A stretch of DNA of 64,000 nucleotides from Xanthomonas cissicola (GCF_008801575.1 NZ_VZPL01000014.1:30331-94330); one strand, 5' to 3'. Counted from the first letter of the stretch, positions 11,116-24,116 are shown. Notes: generated by a model not told the origin, from the letters alone. Numbers and translations are program-made.

Positions 11116-12225
11116 TCACGCATCGGCGCGTACGTCGCCGTTGAAGCGACCGGCGTCGGTGACATCTCCCAATTCCCACAGCACCGCGGTGGCATAGCAA
11201 CCGGGCGGCAGCGCGAAGGCGAGCTGCAGGGTCTGCGGCTCCAGCCATTGATACTCCAGACCGTGCGGACGCAAGCGCAGGGCGCGGCGTTCCTGCTTCA
11301 ATCCCGCAGCTTCCAGGCCTTGGCGCAATGCGATGGATGGCGGGTCGGACAATGCGCCCTGCTCCAACGCTGCCGCTTGGTCGGTCGAGCGCAACTGGCC
11401 AGCGCCCCACAACGGGCCACTGGGATGGATATCGAAACGCGCCAGTCGCTCGGCCAAGGCCTCGCTCCACGGCTCCGGGCCGAAGACGCTGCGCGAGCCG
11501 TCCAGCATCCACGCCTCGCCCTCCAGTGCGCCATCCCAACTCCCCTGCCCCACGCGTGCGCCGAGCACGCGATTGAACAAGGCCGAGCGCGCTGCCGACA
11601 GCAACATCGAGCGCTGATCGTGGCGTAGCCGCCGCCTGGATGTGGGCGCCGGCAGCAAGGTTCCGTCGTCAGCTTGCACATGACCGAACATCGCCAGCGC
11701 AGCCGCCACATTTCCGCCATCGCGACCGAAACGTTGTTCGCCGAACCAATTGGGGATGCCACGCGCAGCAATCGCCTGCAGCCGCTGCTCGATCGCATCG
11801 CGCTCGCCCTGCACCTGGCGCAGCGTCAGCACGAAGCGGTTCCCATGCAGCGCACCGCGCTGCAGCTTGCGGTTGTGCCAGGTGCTCTCGACCACCTGCA
11901 TCTGCGTATCATCCAGTGCGGCGATATCCGGCGCGATGCGCTTGGGCAGATGCACGCTGAAGCGCTGGGTGGTCACTGCATGGCGATCTTTCAGACCCGC
12001 ATAGCTGACGCCCATCTCGGCGATGCCGGCCCAGTGCGCGAGCTTTTTGGCGATATAGGCCGTGTTCTGGCCACGCTTGCGCACGGTGAGCAGCAGATGC
12101 TCGCCTTCGCCGGAGGGTTCGAATGCCGGCAGCTCGTCGACCTGAAAATCGCCCGGGGTGCTGCGCATCGCCGCGCTTAGAACGGCGGCGCCATGCGCAC
12201 GCGGCAGCAAAGAGATCTCGCTCAT
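11116..12225 (-). CDS. truD: tRNA pseudouridine(13) synthase TruD
   Basis: Converts U13 of tRNA-Glu to pseudouridine. The 369-aa protein starts [20 protein letters not shown]. It has the catalytic motif [11 protein letters not shown] with Asp at residue 80, the same position as in E. coli. The later [14 protein letters not shown] motif marks the TRUD insertion region. The frame is open to 12504 but that extension is antisense shadow of ispF. A 112-base gap separates it from ispF. The 253 bases downstream to the convergent smr gene contain nothing I recognise. Confidence 0.93.
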   Translation of the reverse strand: MSEISLLPRAHGAAVLSAAMRSTPGDFQVDELPAFEPSGEGEHLLLTVRKRGQNTAYIAKKLAHWAGIAEMGVSYAGLKDRHAVTTQRFSVHLPKRIAPDIAALDDTQMQVVESTWHNRKLQRGALHGNRFVLTLRQVQGERDAIEQRLQAIAARGIPNWFGEQRFGRDGGNVAAALAMFGHVQADDGTLLPAPTSRRRLRHDQRSMLLSAARSALFNRVLGARVGQGSWDGALEGEAWMLDGSRSVFGPEPWSEALAERLARFDIHPSGPLWGAGQLRSTDQAAALEQGALSDPPSIALRQGLEAAGLKQERRALRLRPHGLEYQWLEPQTLQLAFALPPGCYATAVLWELGDVTDAGRFNGDVRADA

Positions 12226-12337
12226 GGTGTGGTTCGCCTTCGCGCCGGAGGTGGCGCGCTGTGCGCCGGGTGGTTCGGCGCGGTGATTGCATCCGGCAGC
12301 ATCGGCGCCGCTCCGGCGCCAAGCGCTGCACGTGTCG

Positions 12338-12838
12338 CTATTGATAAGGCGCAGCGATCCTGCCCAGCAACACCGCGGCCTGTGCAGCGATGCCTTCGCC
12401 GCGGCCGGTGAAGCCCAATTGTTCGCTGGTGGTGGCCTTGACGCTGACCGCATCGAGTTCAATCGCCAACAAGTCGGCGATGCGCTCGCGCATGGCCACC
12501 GCATGCGGACCGACCTTGGGGCGCTCGCAGATCACGGTGATGTCGGCATTGCCGACGCGCCAGCCGCGCTCGCGCAGCAAGCCATCGCAATGCTGCAGAA
12601 ACTGCGCGCTATCGGCATCTTTCCAGCGCGCATCGGAAGGCGGGAAATGCCGGCCGATATCGCCCAGCGCCAGCGCGCCCAGCATCGCATCGCACAGGGC
12701 GTGCAACACCACATCGCCATCGCTATGGGCGAGCACGCCATGGCTGTGCGCCACGCGCACGCCGCCAAGCATCACATGGTCGCCAGGGCCGAACGCATGC
12801 ACGTCGTAGCCTTGGCCGATTCGGAAATTGAAGGACAT
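12338..12838 (-). CDS. ispF: 2-C-methyl-D-erythritol 2,4-cyclodiphosphate synthase IspF
   Basis: Fifth enzyme of the MEP isoprenoid pathway, cyclising CDP-ME-2-phosphate with release of CMP. The 166-aa protein starts [20 protein letters not shown]. The zinc ligands lie in GYDVH and in [19 protein letters not shown], and the phosphate loop is in [11 protein letters not shown]. It lies 3 bases after the ispD stop, as in E. coli where ispD and ispF are adjacent and functionally paired. Confidence 0.95.
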   Translation of the reverse strand: MSFNFRIGQGYDVHAFGPGDHVMLGGVRVAHSHGVLAHSDGDVVLHALCDAMLGALALGDIGRHFPPSDARWKDADSAQFLQHCDGLLRERGWRVGNADITVICERPKVGPHAVAMRERIADLLAIELDAVSVKATTSEQLGFTGRGEGIAAQAAVLLGRIAAPYQ

Positions 12839-12841
12839 GGA

Positions 12842-13642
12842 TTAGATCTCTTCGGGACCGGGGGCCCGGGACCCGGGACCGGAGAAAGCAGAGGCCGAAA
12901 CGAACGACTGGGGATGCGCGCTTTCCGGGTCCCGGGTCCCGGGTCCACAGTCCCGGTTGGCCAGTTCAAACTCGAAGCGCGCCAGATCCGCAGGGGTCGT
13001 CACCTTGAAGTTGTCTTCGGCGCCTTCCACCAGCAACGGGCGTAGCCCCATCCGCTCCATCGCCATCGCTTCATCGGTGACCTCGACACCGGCCGCCGAG
13101 GCCTCGGTGAGTCCACGGATCAGTTGATGGCGACGAAACAACTGCGGCGTGAGTGCGCGCCACAGGCGTTCGCGCGGTTCGGTGCCGTCGATACCGCCAT
13201 CGTCGCCGGCACGCTTGAGCGTGTCGCGCACCGGTGCAGCCAGGATTGCGCCGACCGGATCGCCGCGACCGATTTCCAGCAGGCGATCCAGATCGGCTAG
13301 CGCCAGATTCGGCCGTGCGGCATCGTGCACCAGCACGAAATCGTCGGCACGCACGCTCTCGGGCAAGGCCAGCAAACCAGACAGCACCGAGGCTGCGCGG
13401 GTCGCCCCCCCCAGACAGGTCAGCACCGGCTTGGACTGCACCGCGGTCCAGCCGGGCCAATCGGCATCGCCGGGGGCGATTGCCACCATGATGCCGGCCA
13501 GCGCCGGATGCGCGGCCAGCGCCGCCAACGTGTACGCCATCAGTGACTGACCGCCGGCCTGTAAATATTGTTTGGGAAGCGGCCCGCCAAAACGGGTGCC
13601 GCGCCCGGCGGCCGGCACGATTGCCCAGATGGACCCGGTCAT
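12842..13642 (-). CDS. ispD: 2-C-methyl-D-erythritol 4-phosphate cytidylyltransferase IspD
   Basis: Third enzyme of the MEP pathway, transferring CMP from CTP to methylerythritol phosphate. The nucleotide-binding loop [19 protein letters not shown] lies near the N-terminus and VHDAARP in the middle. At 266 aa it is some 35 residues longer than usual. The extra C-terminal tail after FELANRD is encoded by a GGGTCCC-type repeat (12854-12946) and is rich in P, G and R. It is probably captured non-coding sequence. The start overlaps the ftsB stop by four bases. Confidence 0.94.
   Translation of the reverse strand: MTGSIWAIVPAAGRGTRFGGPLPKQYLQAGGQSLMAYTLAALAAHPALAGIMVAIAPGDADWPGWTAVQSKPVLTCLGGATRAASVLSGLLALPESVRADDFVLVHDAARPNLALADLDRLLEIGRGDPVGAILAAPVRDTLKRAGDDGGIDGTEPRERLWRALTPQLFRRHQLIRGLTEASAAGVEVTDEAMAMERMGLRPLLVEGAEDNFKVTTPADLARFEFELANRDCGPGTRDPESAHPQSFVSASAFSGPGSRAPGPEEI
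12854..12946. repeat. GGGTCCC inverted repeat inside the 3' end of ispD
   Basis: Tandem GGGACC/GGGTCC heptamers form two inverted arms (about 12854-12880 and 12926-12946). They lie within the last 40 codons of ispD, where an intergenic spacer would be expected. The arms can pair into a strong G+C-rich hairpin between ispD and ispF. Confidence 0.6.
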
Positions 13643-14004
13643 GGGTGATCCACCGGATCGACAGGCTCAGGCGCTTGCTGTGCGGGGGCCGGTGCCTCAG
13701 CCGATGCAGGTGCCGGCAGCGGCACATCCTCGACCACGCGGTAGAACGTCTCGCCCGGTTTGATCATGCCCAGCTCGCTGCGCGCACGTTCCTCGATTGC
13801 CGCCTCGCCGTCCTTCAAATCCTTCACCTCTGCTGCCAACGCCTGGTTGCGTTGGCGCAGACCTTCGTTGTCCTGTGTCTGATGCGCGACCTGGGCTTCC
13901 AGCATCATGACTTCGCCGGAATTCCCAGGCCCGAACCAGAAGCGGTACTGCAGCCAAGCCAGCAGTACCGCCAGCACCAGCAGTAGCCAGCGCCAGTTGC
14001 GCAC
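13639..14004 (-). CDS. ftsB: Cell division protein FtsB
   Basis: Bitopic inner-membrane divisome protein that forms a complex with FtsL and FtsQ. The 121-aa protein has an N-terminal membrane helix ([20 protein letters not shown]). A periplasmic coiled coil follows (about residues 30-75), then the conserved [16 protein letters not shown] segment. The C-terminus is extended by a Pro/Ala-rich tail. It is 3 bases downstream of eno and overlaps ispD, matching the conserved eno-ftsB-ispD-ispF order. Confidence 0.92.
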   Translation of the reverse strand: MRNWRWLLLVLAVLLAWLQYRFWFGPGNSGEVMMLEAQVAHQTQDNEGLRQRNQALAAEVKDLKDGEAAIEERARSELGMIKPGETFYRVVEDVPLPAPASAEAPAPAQQAPEPVDPVDHP

Positions 14005-14007
14005 GGC

Positions 14008-15312
<1,305 letters not shown>

Positions 15313-15424
15313 TTACCAGTAAGGGGGGAAGTACACCGGAAACAAGCTGCCGGATTATCGCTGCACACCGGTCCATTGCCAAATCGCATGCAGCCGCGAC
15401 ACGCAGCACGTCGCGGGCGGACCG

Positions 15425-15760
15425 CTACGCCATCAGGCCCAGCAGCGACAGACCAGATAGCAACAGCACGACCAGTAGCAAGGTCAGCGCGGCGATCGCC
15501 ACACCAGGCTGGCGAGCCAACCGCAACGCAGCCGAGCCGGTGGCCAGGCTCCCGACGGCGGCCATCATGGCCACCGCCAGCGTGATGCGCATCGGCAGCC
15601 GCGTGGCTTGCATGGCATGGTCGCCATCGCCCGGCATGCCGATGCTGGCGGTAAGCAGAACGGCCATCACCGCCATGCACGCCCACGCCGCAATCGATGC
15701 GGCCAATGCCCACGCCCCCCCACGGCCAGTGGCGCACCGCCGATCCTGGCGGTGCGCCAC
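15425..15760 (-). CDS. Small predicted three-helix membrane protein, unknown function
   Basis: A hydrophobic reading frame of up to 111 aa with three predicted membrane helices: AWALAASIAAWACMAVMAVL (about 16-35), LAVAMMAAVGSLATGSAAL (about 61-79) and AIAALTLLLVVLLLSGLSLL (about 88-107). I do not recognise a family. The start is uncertain. GTG 15760 would place the first codons inside a perfect hairpin, so a TTG near 15706 or ATG 15676 is also possible. It lies between kdsA and eno on the same strand, and codon usage looks typical. Confidence 0.5.
   Translation of the reverse strand: MAHRQDRRCATGRGGAWALAASIAAWACMAVMAVLLTASIGMPGDGDHAMQATRLPMRITLAVAMMAAVGSLATGSAALRLARQPGVAIAALTLLLVVLLLSGLSLLGLMA
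15729..15760 (-). terminator. Perfect 13-bp hairpin after kdsA
   Basis: GTGGCGCACCGCC (15729-15741) pairs exactly with 15748-15760 across a 6-nt loop, 25 bases after the kdsA stop. It lacks a U-tract on either strand. It may be a terminator-like or mRNA-stabilising structure, and it overlaps the earliest possible start of the downstream membrane-protein ORF. Confidence 0.5.
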
Positions 15761-15784
15761 AGCGGCCGCGCACTGATTCAGAAC

Positions 15785-16615
15785 TCACGCAAAACGCGCA
15801 AACCCATGCTTCTTGGTGACGGTGTCCAGCTCCATCAGGGTTTCGAGCAGTTCTTCCATGCGATCCAGCGGCCACGCATTGGGACCATCGGACAGCGCCT
15901 TGGACGGATCCGGGTGGGTTTCAGCGAACAGGCCGGAAATGCCGACTGCCACCGCAGCGCGCGCCAGTACCGGCACAAACTCGCGCTGACCACCGGAACT
16001 GCTGCCCTGCCCGCCCGGCAACTGCACCGAATGGGTGGCGTCGAACACCACCGGACACCCGGTGTCGCGCATCACGCTCAGCGAGCGCATGTCACTGACC
16101 AGATTGTTGTAGCCGAAGGACGCGCCACGCTCGCAGACCATGATCTGCTCGTTGCCGGTGGACTTGGCCTTGTCCACCACCGGCTTCATGTCCCACGGCG
16201 CCAGGAACTGGCCCTTCTTGATATTGACCGGCTTGCCGGCGGCGCAGACGTTCTTGATGAAGTCGGTCTGGCGCACCAAAAATGCCGGGGTCTGCAGCAC
16301 GTCGACAACGGCCGCGACCTCGTTCATCGGGGTGTATTCGTGCACGTCGGTGAGCAACGGCACGCCGATCTGCTTCTTTACCGCATCCAGCACCTTCAGG
16401 CCTTCTTCCAGGCCCGGGCCACGGAAGCTGGTGCCGGAGGTGCGATTGGCCTTGTCGAAACTCGACTTGAAGATGAAGTTGACCCCGAGCTTGCCGGTGA
16501 TCTCCTTGAGCTTGCCGGCCACGTCGAGCTGCAGCTGCATCGATTCGATCACGCAGGGGCCGGCGATCAGGAACAACGGCTGATCCAGGCCAACTTCAAA
16601 GTCACACAGTTTCAT
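15785..16615 (-). CDS. kdsA: 3-deoxy-8-phosphooctulonate synthase KdsA
   Basis: Condenses phosphoenolpyruvate with arabinose 5-phosphate to make KDO-8-phosphate for the lipopolysaccharide inner core. The 276-aa TIM-barrel protein shows [10 protein letters not shown] near the N-terminus. It also has [34 protein letters not shown] and [14 protein letters not shown]. Length is as expected. It lies between pyrG and eno, an arrangement shared with related proteobacteria. A repeat-bearing 350-base spacer separates it from pyrG. Confidence 0.97.
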   Translation of the reverse strand: MKLCDFEVGLDQPLFLIAGPCVIESMQLQLDVAGKLKEITGKLGVNFIFKSSFDKANRTSGTSFRGPGLEEGLKVLDAVKKQIGVPLLTDVHEYTPMNEVAAVVDVLQTPAFLVRQTDFIKNVCAAGKPVNIKKGQFLAPWDMKPVVDKAKSTGNEQIMVCERGASFGYNNLVSDMRSLSVMRDTGCPVVFDATHSVQLPGGQGSSSGGQREFVPVLARAAVAVGISGLFAETHPDPSKALSDGPNAWPLDRMEELLETLMELDTVTKKHGFARFA

Positions 16616-16639
16616 CAGGTCACCTTATTTCGATTGACG

Positions 16640-16963
16640 CCCCTGTCCCGTTGGGAGAGGGGTTGGGGTGAGGGTACGGTTGGCACGTATAGTTGAATGA
16701 TTTAGGCACATGAGGCTTCGCCCGTACCCGCATCCGCCCCTACGGGACACCTTCTCGAGTGGGAGAAGACAGTCGTCATCTGAGCCCCTTTCCCATCGGG
16801 AGAGGGGTCGGGTGAGGGTTCGGTTGGCGAAGCGCTTGTGAAGCCCGATGGTTTGCCCTGGCTGGCGCGTGGTGACGCGCTCGTCATGGCTGTCATCTTC
16901 CAGTGCGTTGCGGCGCCCCCTCATCCGGCGCTTCGCGCCACCTTCTCCCGACAGGAGAAGGGA
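16640..16963. repeat. Paired Xanthomonas-type intergenic repeats (kdsA-pyrG spacer)
   Basis: This 350-base gap holds no gene. It contains two copies of a unit of the form TCCC-nnn-GGGAGAGGGGTYGGGTGAGGGT (about 16640-16684 and 16785-16832). Each is followed by an inverted partner ending in CACCTTCTC...GGGAGAAG (about 16714-16768 and 16913-16963). Each unit contains a short hairpin and each pair can also fold together. The same family recurs after parE. Confidence 0.7.
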
Positions 16964-16967
16964 CTGC

Positions 16968-18688
<1,721 letters not shown>

Positions 18689-18890
18689 GGGTTGCGTGAC
18701 GACAAGGTCATCACACGTTGAAACAGTGCATGCCGCGCAGGCCTGAGCGACCGACAGAGATGAGGGGCAGTCGCCAGGCGATTGCGGGCTCTCTGCAGGA
18801 ACCGGAAGGCACGCGCGTCACATGCCACTTCCGGCATCGGCTACAACCGGCAGGGCGACTGCTGAGTGGTCTGACATGTTCCAAAAGTAA

Positions 18891-18913
18891 ACGCCCCGGC
18901 AATGCCGGGGCGT
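18891..18913 (-). terminator. Intrinsic terminator of the small secreted protein gene
   Basis: ACGCCCCGGC pairs perfectly with GCCGGGGCGT across a 3-nt loop. On the minus strand the stem is followed by TTTACTTTT. It lies 30 bases after the stop of the gene at 18943-19185. Confidence 0.75.
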
Positions 18914-18942
18914 CGTTAAGATCCGGCGGCTAGGCCGCGCGA

Positions 18943-19185
18943 TCAGCGTGCAGGCTTTTCTTCTTCCTCTTCCTCGCGCGGGGCGCTATCGGCCTTGGGC
19001 TTCTGCGCGGCAGCGGCGGCGCGGCGTTCGGCCTTGCGCTCGGCTTCGGTCTTGGCCTTCGCGTCGTCGGTCTTTTGAGCGGCGGCGCCCTGTCCGGCCT
19101 GCTGCGGAGCGGCCTGGGCCATGGCGGGAAGCGATGCCACTGCGGCCGCACCGAGGGTGAGCATCAGGATGTGCTTGAACTTCAT
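18943..19185 (-). CDS. Small secreted charged protein, unknown function
   Basis: An 80-aa predicted periplasmic protein. The N-terminus MKFKHILMLTLGAAAVASL with cleavage after AMAQA is a clear signal peptide. The mature part is low-complexity, with Ala, Gln, Lys, Glu and Arg (KAKTEAERKAERRAAAAAQK) and an EEEEEE run near the end. I do not recognise a family. It is followed by an intrinsic terminator and divergent from parE, so it is monocistronic. The frame is open upstream to 19296 but only ATG 19185 gives a signal peptide at the N-terminus. Confidence 0.7.
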   Translation of the reverse strand: MKFKHILMLTLGAAAVASLPAMAQAAPQQAGQGAAAQKTDDAKAKTEAERKAERRAAAAAQKPKADSAPREEEEEEKPAR

Positions 19186-19349
19186 GGCGTCCTCTTTGGC
19201 TTCGGTGACATCCTCAGGTGGGGACGTTTGATTTCGAAACCAACGCCAGGGTAGCCAATGCTGCCCGGCCACCCACTGAACGCCGGTCGCGTGCAAAAAA
19301 TCGGCTCAGCCCCCACACTTGCGCGTCGTTTCACGTGCCAACGAGATGC

Positions 19350-21239
19350 ATGAACACCCGTTATAACGCCGCCGATATTGAAGTGCTGTCGGGCCTGGAC
19401 CCGGTCAAACGCCGCCCCGGCATGTATACCGACACTGCGCGCCCGAACCATCTGGCGCAGGAAGTGATCGACAACTCGGTCGACGAGGCGCTGGCCGGCC
19501 ACGCCAAGCAGGTCGAAGTCACGCTGTACAAGGACGGTAGCTGCGAAGTGTCCGACGACGGCCGCGGCATGCCGGTGGACATCCATCCGGAAGAAAAGAT
19601 TCCGGGTGTGGAACTGATCCTGACCCGGCTGCATGCCGGCGGCAAGTTCAGCAACCGCAACTACACCTTCTCCGGTGGCTTGCACGGCGTGGGCGTGAGC
19701 GTGGTCAATGCGCTGTCGACCAAGGTCGAGCTGTTCATCAAGCGCGAAGGCAGCGAGCACCGCATGGAGTTTCGCGATGGCAACGCTGCGTCCAAGCTGG
19801 AAGTGGTGGGCACCGTCGGCAAGAAAAATACCGGCACGCGGCTGCGCTTCTGGGCCGACCCCAAGTATTTCGATACGCCCAAATTCAATGTGCGTGCGTT
19901 GCGGCACCTGCTGCGCGCCAAGGCGGTGCTGTGCCCCGGCCTGACCGTCAAATTGCACGACGAGGCAACCGGCGAGCAGGACAGCTGGTATTTCGAGAAC
20001 GGCCTGCGCGATTACCTGAAAGGTGAGATGGCCGAGCACGAACTGCTGCCGGCCGACCTGTTCGTCGGCAGCCTGAAAAAAGACACCGAAATCGTCGACT
20101 GGGCCGCGGCCTGGGTGCCGGAAGGCGAGCTGGTGCAGGAAAGCTACGTCAACCTGATCCCCACCGCGCAGCACGGCACCCACGTCAATGGCCTGCGTTC
20201 GGGCCTGACCGATGCGCTGCGTGAGTTCTGCGATTTCCGCAATCTGCTGCCGCGCGGCGTCAAGCTGGCGCCGGAAGACGTGTGGGACCGGGTCACCTTC
20301 GTGCTCAGCCTGAAGATGACCGATCCGCAATTTTCCGGGCAGACCAAGGAACGCCTGTCTTCGCGCCAGGCCGCCGGTTTCATCGAAGGCGCCGCACACG
20401 ATGCCTTCAGCCTGTATCTCAACCAGAACGTGGAGATCGGCGAGAAGATCGCGCAGATCGCCATCGATCGCGCCAGCGCACGGTTGAAGACCGAGAAGCA
20501 GATCGTCCGCAAGAAGGTCACCCAGGGCCCGGCCCTGCCCGGCAAGTTGGCCGATTGCATCAGCCAGGATCTGTCGCGCACCGAACTGTTCCTGGTCGAA
20601 GGCGATTCGGCCGGCGGCTCGGCCAAGCAGGCGCGCGACAAGGACTTCCAGGCGATCCTGCCGCTGCGTGGCAAGATCCTCAATACCTGGGAAGTGGCTT
20701 CCGGCAGCGTGCTGGCCTCCGAAGAAGTGCATAACCTGGCGATCGCGATCGGCTGCGACCCGGGCAAGGACGACATCACCGGGCTGCGCTACGGCAAGGT
20801 GGTGATCCTGGCCGACGCCGACTCCGACGGCCTGCATATCGCCACGCTGCTGACGGCGCTGTTCCTGCAGCATTTCCCCGCGTTGGTGGCCGCCGGCCAT
20901 GTGTTCGTGGCGATGCCGCCGCTGTTCCGCGTGGACGTGGGCAAGCAGGTGTTCTACGCGCTGGATGAAGAAGAAAAGACCACGCTGCTGGACAAGATCG
21001 CGCGCGAGAAGATGAAGGGCCAGATCAGCGTCACCCGCTTCAAGGGCCTGGGCGAAATGAATCCGCAGCAGCTGCGCGAATCCACCATCCACCCGGACAC
21101 GCGTCGGCTGGTGCAGCTGACCATCGACGACGGCGAGCAGACGCGTTCGTTGATGGACATGCTGCTGGCCAAAAAACGCGCAAGCGACCGCAAGCAGTGG
21201 CTGGAAACCAAGGGCGATCTGGCGTCGCTGGAAGTTTAA
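19350..21239 (+). CDS. parE: DNA topoisomerase IV subunit B ParE
   Basis: ATPase subunit of topoisomerase IV, which decatenates daughter chromosomes. The 629-aa protein has the GHKL ATP-binding motifs EVIDNSVDEALAGH and FSGGLHGVGVSVVNALS. Its TOPRIM domain has EGDSAGGSAKQARDKDFQAI and the metal site DADSDGLHI. ParE rather than GyrB is inferred from the length (GyrB is about 800 aa) and the DKDFQAILPLRGKILN segment. ATG 19350 fits the family start (MNTRYNAADIEVLSGLDPV). Downstream lies a 436-base repeat-rich spacer. Confidence 0.94.
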   Translation: MNTRYNAADIEVLSGLDPVKRRPGMYTDTARPNHLAQEVIDNSVDEALAGHAKQVEVTLYKDGSCEVSDDGRGMPVDIHPEEKIPGVELILTRLHAGGKFSNRNYTFSGGLHGVGVSVVNALSTKVELFIKREGSEHRMEFRDGNAASKLEVVGTVGKKNTGTRLRFWADPKYFDTPKFNVRALRHLLRAKAVLCPGLTVKLHDEATGEQDSWYFENGLRDYLKGEMAEHELLPADLFVGSLKKDTEIVDWAAAWVPEGELVQESYVNLIPTAQHGTHVNGLRSGLTDALREFCDFRNLLPRGVKLAPEDVWDRVTFVLSLKMTDPQFSGQTKERLSSRQAAGFIEGAAHDAFSLYLNQNVEIGEKIAQIAIDRASARLKTEKQIVRKKVTQGPALPGKLADCISQDLSRTELFLVEGDSAGGSAKQARDKDFQAILPLRGKILNTWEVASGSVLASEEVHNLAIAIGCDPGKDDITGLRYGKVVILADADSDGLHIATLLTALFLQHFPALVAAGHVFVAMPPLFRVDVGKQVFYALDEEEKTTLLDKIAREKMKGQISVTRFKGLGEMNPQQLRESTIHPDTRRLVQLTIDDGEQTRSLMDMLLAKKRASDRKQWLETKGDLASLEV

Positions 21240-21256
21240 AAACCCGGAAGCTTTGA

Positions 21257-21471
21257 AAGCCCCCCCTCCCGCCGGGGCGAGAAGGCACGGGTTGCGCGCC
21301 ATTGGCGCGCGTGCCTTGGAGCGCTGCGAGCGCGGGCCGGGGCGCGGAGCGGGGGTTGGGGTGAGGGTACAGGCGAAGCCTCGTGCAATTGAACATTGCG
21401 AAAGCTTCGCCCGTACCCTCATCCGCCCCTGCGCCCCCCCATAAAGCAGGACAATGTCCCGATGGGAGAAG
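21257..21471. repeat. Paired intergenic repeats downstream of parE
   Basis: Within the 436-base gap 21240-21675 a unit containing GGGGGTTGGGGTGAGGGTACAG and GCGAAGC (about 21349-21378) faces an inverted partner GCTTCGCCCGTACCCTCATCCGCCCC (about 21408-21433). Outer arms containing CCCCTCCCGCCGGGG and TCCCGATGGGAGAAGGG flank them. It is the same family as the kdsA-pyrG spacer. The remaining 200 bases before the carboxypeptidase gene hold nothing I recognise. Confidence 0.65.
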
Positions 21472-21675
21472 GGCGTGTTATCGATTTTCTTTCACGTCGA
21501 TGCTTGTTTCAGCGGACTGCGCAAACCTTTCCCCTTGAGTCAGACGGCTGCCTGCTGCGGCAAATACTGCTCCAGGCCAGTCAAGCCACATCGGTCGACG
21601 CGACACATATGCCTTTGTGCACATCCACCGAGTGCTGCCGGGGCCTAGCATCGGCACTCCCCTGCTTCCACATCG

Positions 21676-23189
21676 ATGCCCATGCCCTTCTTTCTCCGCG
21701 CCGGCCTGCTGGCCTGTGTGCTACTCAGCGGGACGGCGCTGGCCGAAGCGCCAGACAAAGCCGATAAAAGCGATGCGCAAAGCGACGCCAAATCCGATGC
21801 CGCCGCCAAACAGGCGCCATTGCCGGCCGACGCCAGCGTGCGTCAGAACACGCGCGTGGCTGGCCGTAGCCTGAGCTATACCGCCACGGTCGGCACGCTG
21901 CCGGTACGCGATGCGCAGGGCAAGACCACGGGCGAGGTGGTATTCACCGCCTACACCGTCGATGGCAAGAACCGCCCGGTGACCTTCGCATTGAACGGTG
22001 GGCCGGGCGCCGCATCGGTGTATCTCAACATGGGCGCGATCGGGCCGAAGATCGTCGGTTTCGGCGCCGACGGCGACAGTGCGTCGGCACCGGCCACACT
22101 GCGCGACAACCCGGGCACGTGCTGGACTTCACCGACCTGGTCTTCATCGACCCGGTGGGCACCGGCTTCAGCCGCGCGCTGATCGGCGACGACGATGCCA
22201 AGAAGCAGTTCTACAACCCGCAGGCGGATGTGGAATATCTCTCGCGGGTGATCTACGACTGGCTGCTCAAAAACCGCCGCCTGCAGGCGCGCAAATATCT
22301 GGTCGGCGAAAGCTATGGCGGATTCCGCGGCCCGCGCATCACCCACTACCTGCAGACGCAGCTGGGCGTGGCGATGAACGGCGTGGTGCTGGTGTCGCCG
22401 TATCTCAACCCGACCCTGGACGACAACGGCGATGTGTCGCCCCTGGCATGGATGCTGACGCTTCCCTCGATCGCTGCTGCGCACCTGGAGCGCCAGGGCC
22501 AGCTCAGCGACAGCGCGATGCGCCAGGTGATCGACTACACCCGCAGCGATTACGCGGTGGCGCTGATGAAAGGACGCACCGACCCGCAGGCTACCGAAGC
22601 GATGCTGCAGCAGGTCACCCGCATGACCGGGCTGGACCCGGCGTATGTGCGACGCTCCGGCGGGCGCCTGGAAACCCAGGCCTATCTGCGCGAGGTGTTT
22701 CGCGACAAGGGCGAATTGGGCAGCCGTTACGACTCCAACGTGACCGCCTTCGACCCGTTTCCCAACGATGCCGAACAACGCGCCAACGACCCGCTGCTGG
22801 ACAGCATCATTGCGCCCACCACCACCGCAATGGTGGACTTCGTGACCCGCGTGGTCGGCTGGAAGATCGATGCGCAGTATCGCGCGCTCAACTACGACGT
22901 CAACAAGCTCTGGGACTGGAACGACGAGCTTCGCAAGGGCGCAGTGACCCAGCTGCGTCAATCGGTGGCGATCGATCCGAAGTTGCGCGTGTTGATCGCG
23001 CACGGCTGGAACGACCTCTCCTGCCCGTTCATGGGTTCGGTCCTGACGGTGGACCAGATGCCGGCCATGGGCAGCGACAGCAAACGCGTGCAGGTGCGCG
23101 AATATCCGGGCGGCCACATGTTCTACAACCGTGCCGACAGCCAGGCCGCGTTCCGTAACGACGTCGAGGCGATGTACGAAACGCGCTGA
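21676..23189 (+). pseudogene. Secreted S10-family serine carboxypeptidase, broken by a frameshift
   Basis: Two overlapping frames together give one S10-type peptidase of about 500 aa. The first (21676-22182) has a signal peptide (MPMPFFLRAGLLACVLLSGTALA), a Lys/Asp-rich linker and the oxyanion region LNGGPGAASVYLNMGAIGP. The second (from about 22119 to 23189) continues LDFTDLVFIDPVGTGFSR. It contains the nucleophile motif GESYGG and a C-terminal His region YPGGHMFYNRAD. The expected junction DNPGTWLDFTD requires acg-tgg-ctg, but the sequence reads acgtgctg. One G is therefore missing next to 22120. It is either a real inactivating mutation or a sequencing error. Confidence 0.8.
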
Positions 23190-23248
23190 TTGCTCGCATC
23201 GCCGGGCGTGTGGACGCTCGGCGATGGATCAGCCGCGTCGTGCCGCGC

Positions 23249-24010
23249 TCAGACCGCGCCAGGGGCGGTCGCCTGCACGTTCCACCCCAACCACTGGTAG
23301 ACCTGATAGCGGGCAATGCCCAGGTATTCGTGCAGGGCCACATCGGCCAGGGTGAAGTTGTAGCTCTGCGGCAGGATCGACCACGTGGCAGTCAGCCAGT
23401 CGGCGCGCACGGGTGTGGCATCGATGCCGAAGTGGCGGAAATACAGTTCGGCCCGACGCAGATGCGTGGCCGAGGACACCAACGCAATGCGATCGGGCCG
23501 GTAGTCGCGCAGCAAGGGCTGGCTGAACTGCGCGTTCTGCCAGGTGTTCATGCTCGACGGCTCCATGATCAGATCTGCCCGCGGAATGCCCAGGCCCAGC
23601 AGCACACGCTGATAGACCACCGCTTCGGACAGGCCCAGGCCGCGTGCATCGCCGCCGCTGATCTCGATCTTGCAATCGCCACCGCTGTGCCGGCATTGCC
23701 AATACAGCCGCGCCGATTCGACGATGCGGCCATAGGCGAACAGGTTGGCTTCGGCCACCGCGTCGCGGCCTTCCGGGCGCACGGTGCCGGCACCCAGCAG
23801 CACAATGACGTTGCGCGCGCCCCACGCGTTGAAATCGTTGACCCCGGTGCGTTGCAGGTGTTGCAGCATCCAGGAGGGCAACGGACCGCACCCCACCGCG
23901 AACACCAGCAGCAAGCTGGCCAGGCCCAACACGCGGGAAAACCGCCGCAATCCGCGTCGGTCGATCAACCAGGCAAACCCGAACAACACGCACACCAGGG
24001 CAAGCATCAT
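23249..24010 (-). CDS. YdcF/SanA/ElyC-like DUF218 membrane protein
   Basis: A 253-aa protein with two N-terminal membrane helices (LALVCVLFGFAWLI and VLGLASLLLVFAVGC) and a cytosol- or periplasm-facing DUF218 domain. Motifs are VIVLLGAGTVR, ISGGDARG, EPSSMNTWQNA and LVSSATHLRRAELYFRHFG. Family members such as ElyC and SanA affect envelope integrity and undecaprenyl-phosphate handling, but the reaction is unknown. It is convergent with the carboxypeptidase gene and upstream of pit-type genes only by position. A 106-base gap separates it from the phosphate transporter. Confidence 0.82.
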   Translation of the reverse strand: MMLALVCVLFGFAWLIDRRGLRRFSRVLGLASLLLVFAVGCGPLPSWMLQHLQRTGVNDFNAWGARNVIVLLGAGTVRPEGRDAVAEANLFAYGRIVESARLYWQCRHSGGDCKIEISGGDARGLGLSEAVVYQRVLLGLGIPRADLIMEPSSMNTWQNAQFSQPLLRDYRPDRIALVSSATHLRRAELYFRHFGIDATPVRADWLTATWSILPQSYNFTLADVALHEYLGIARYQVYQWLGWNVQATAPGAV

Positions 24011-24116
24011 CGAGAAAGGGTCTCACTCATGGCATGCGGGCAACCTGCCGGAAACAGGTCCATACGGCAAGGGCATCGCAGTCTGCCAACGGTGCGTGAC
24101 CGCACCGCGGCACCGC

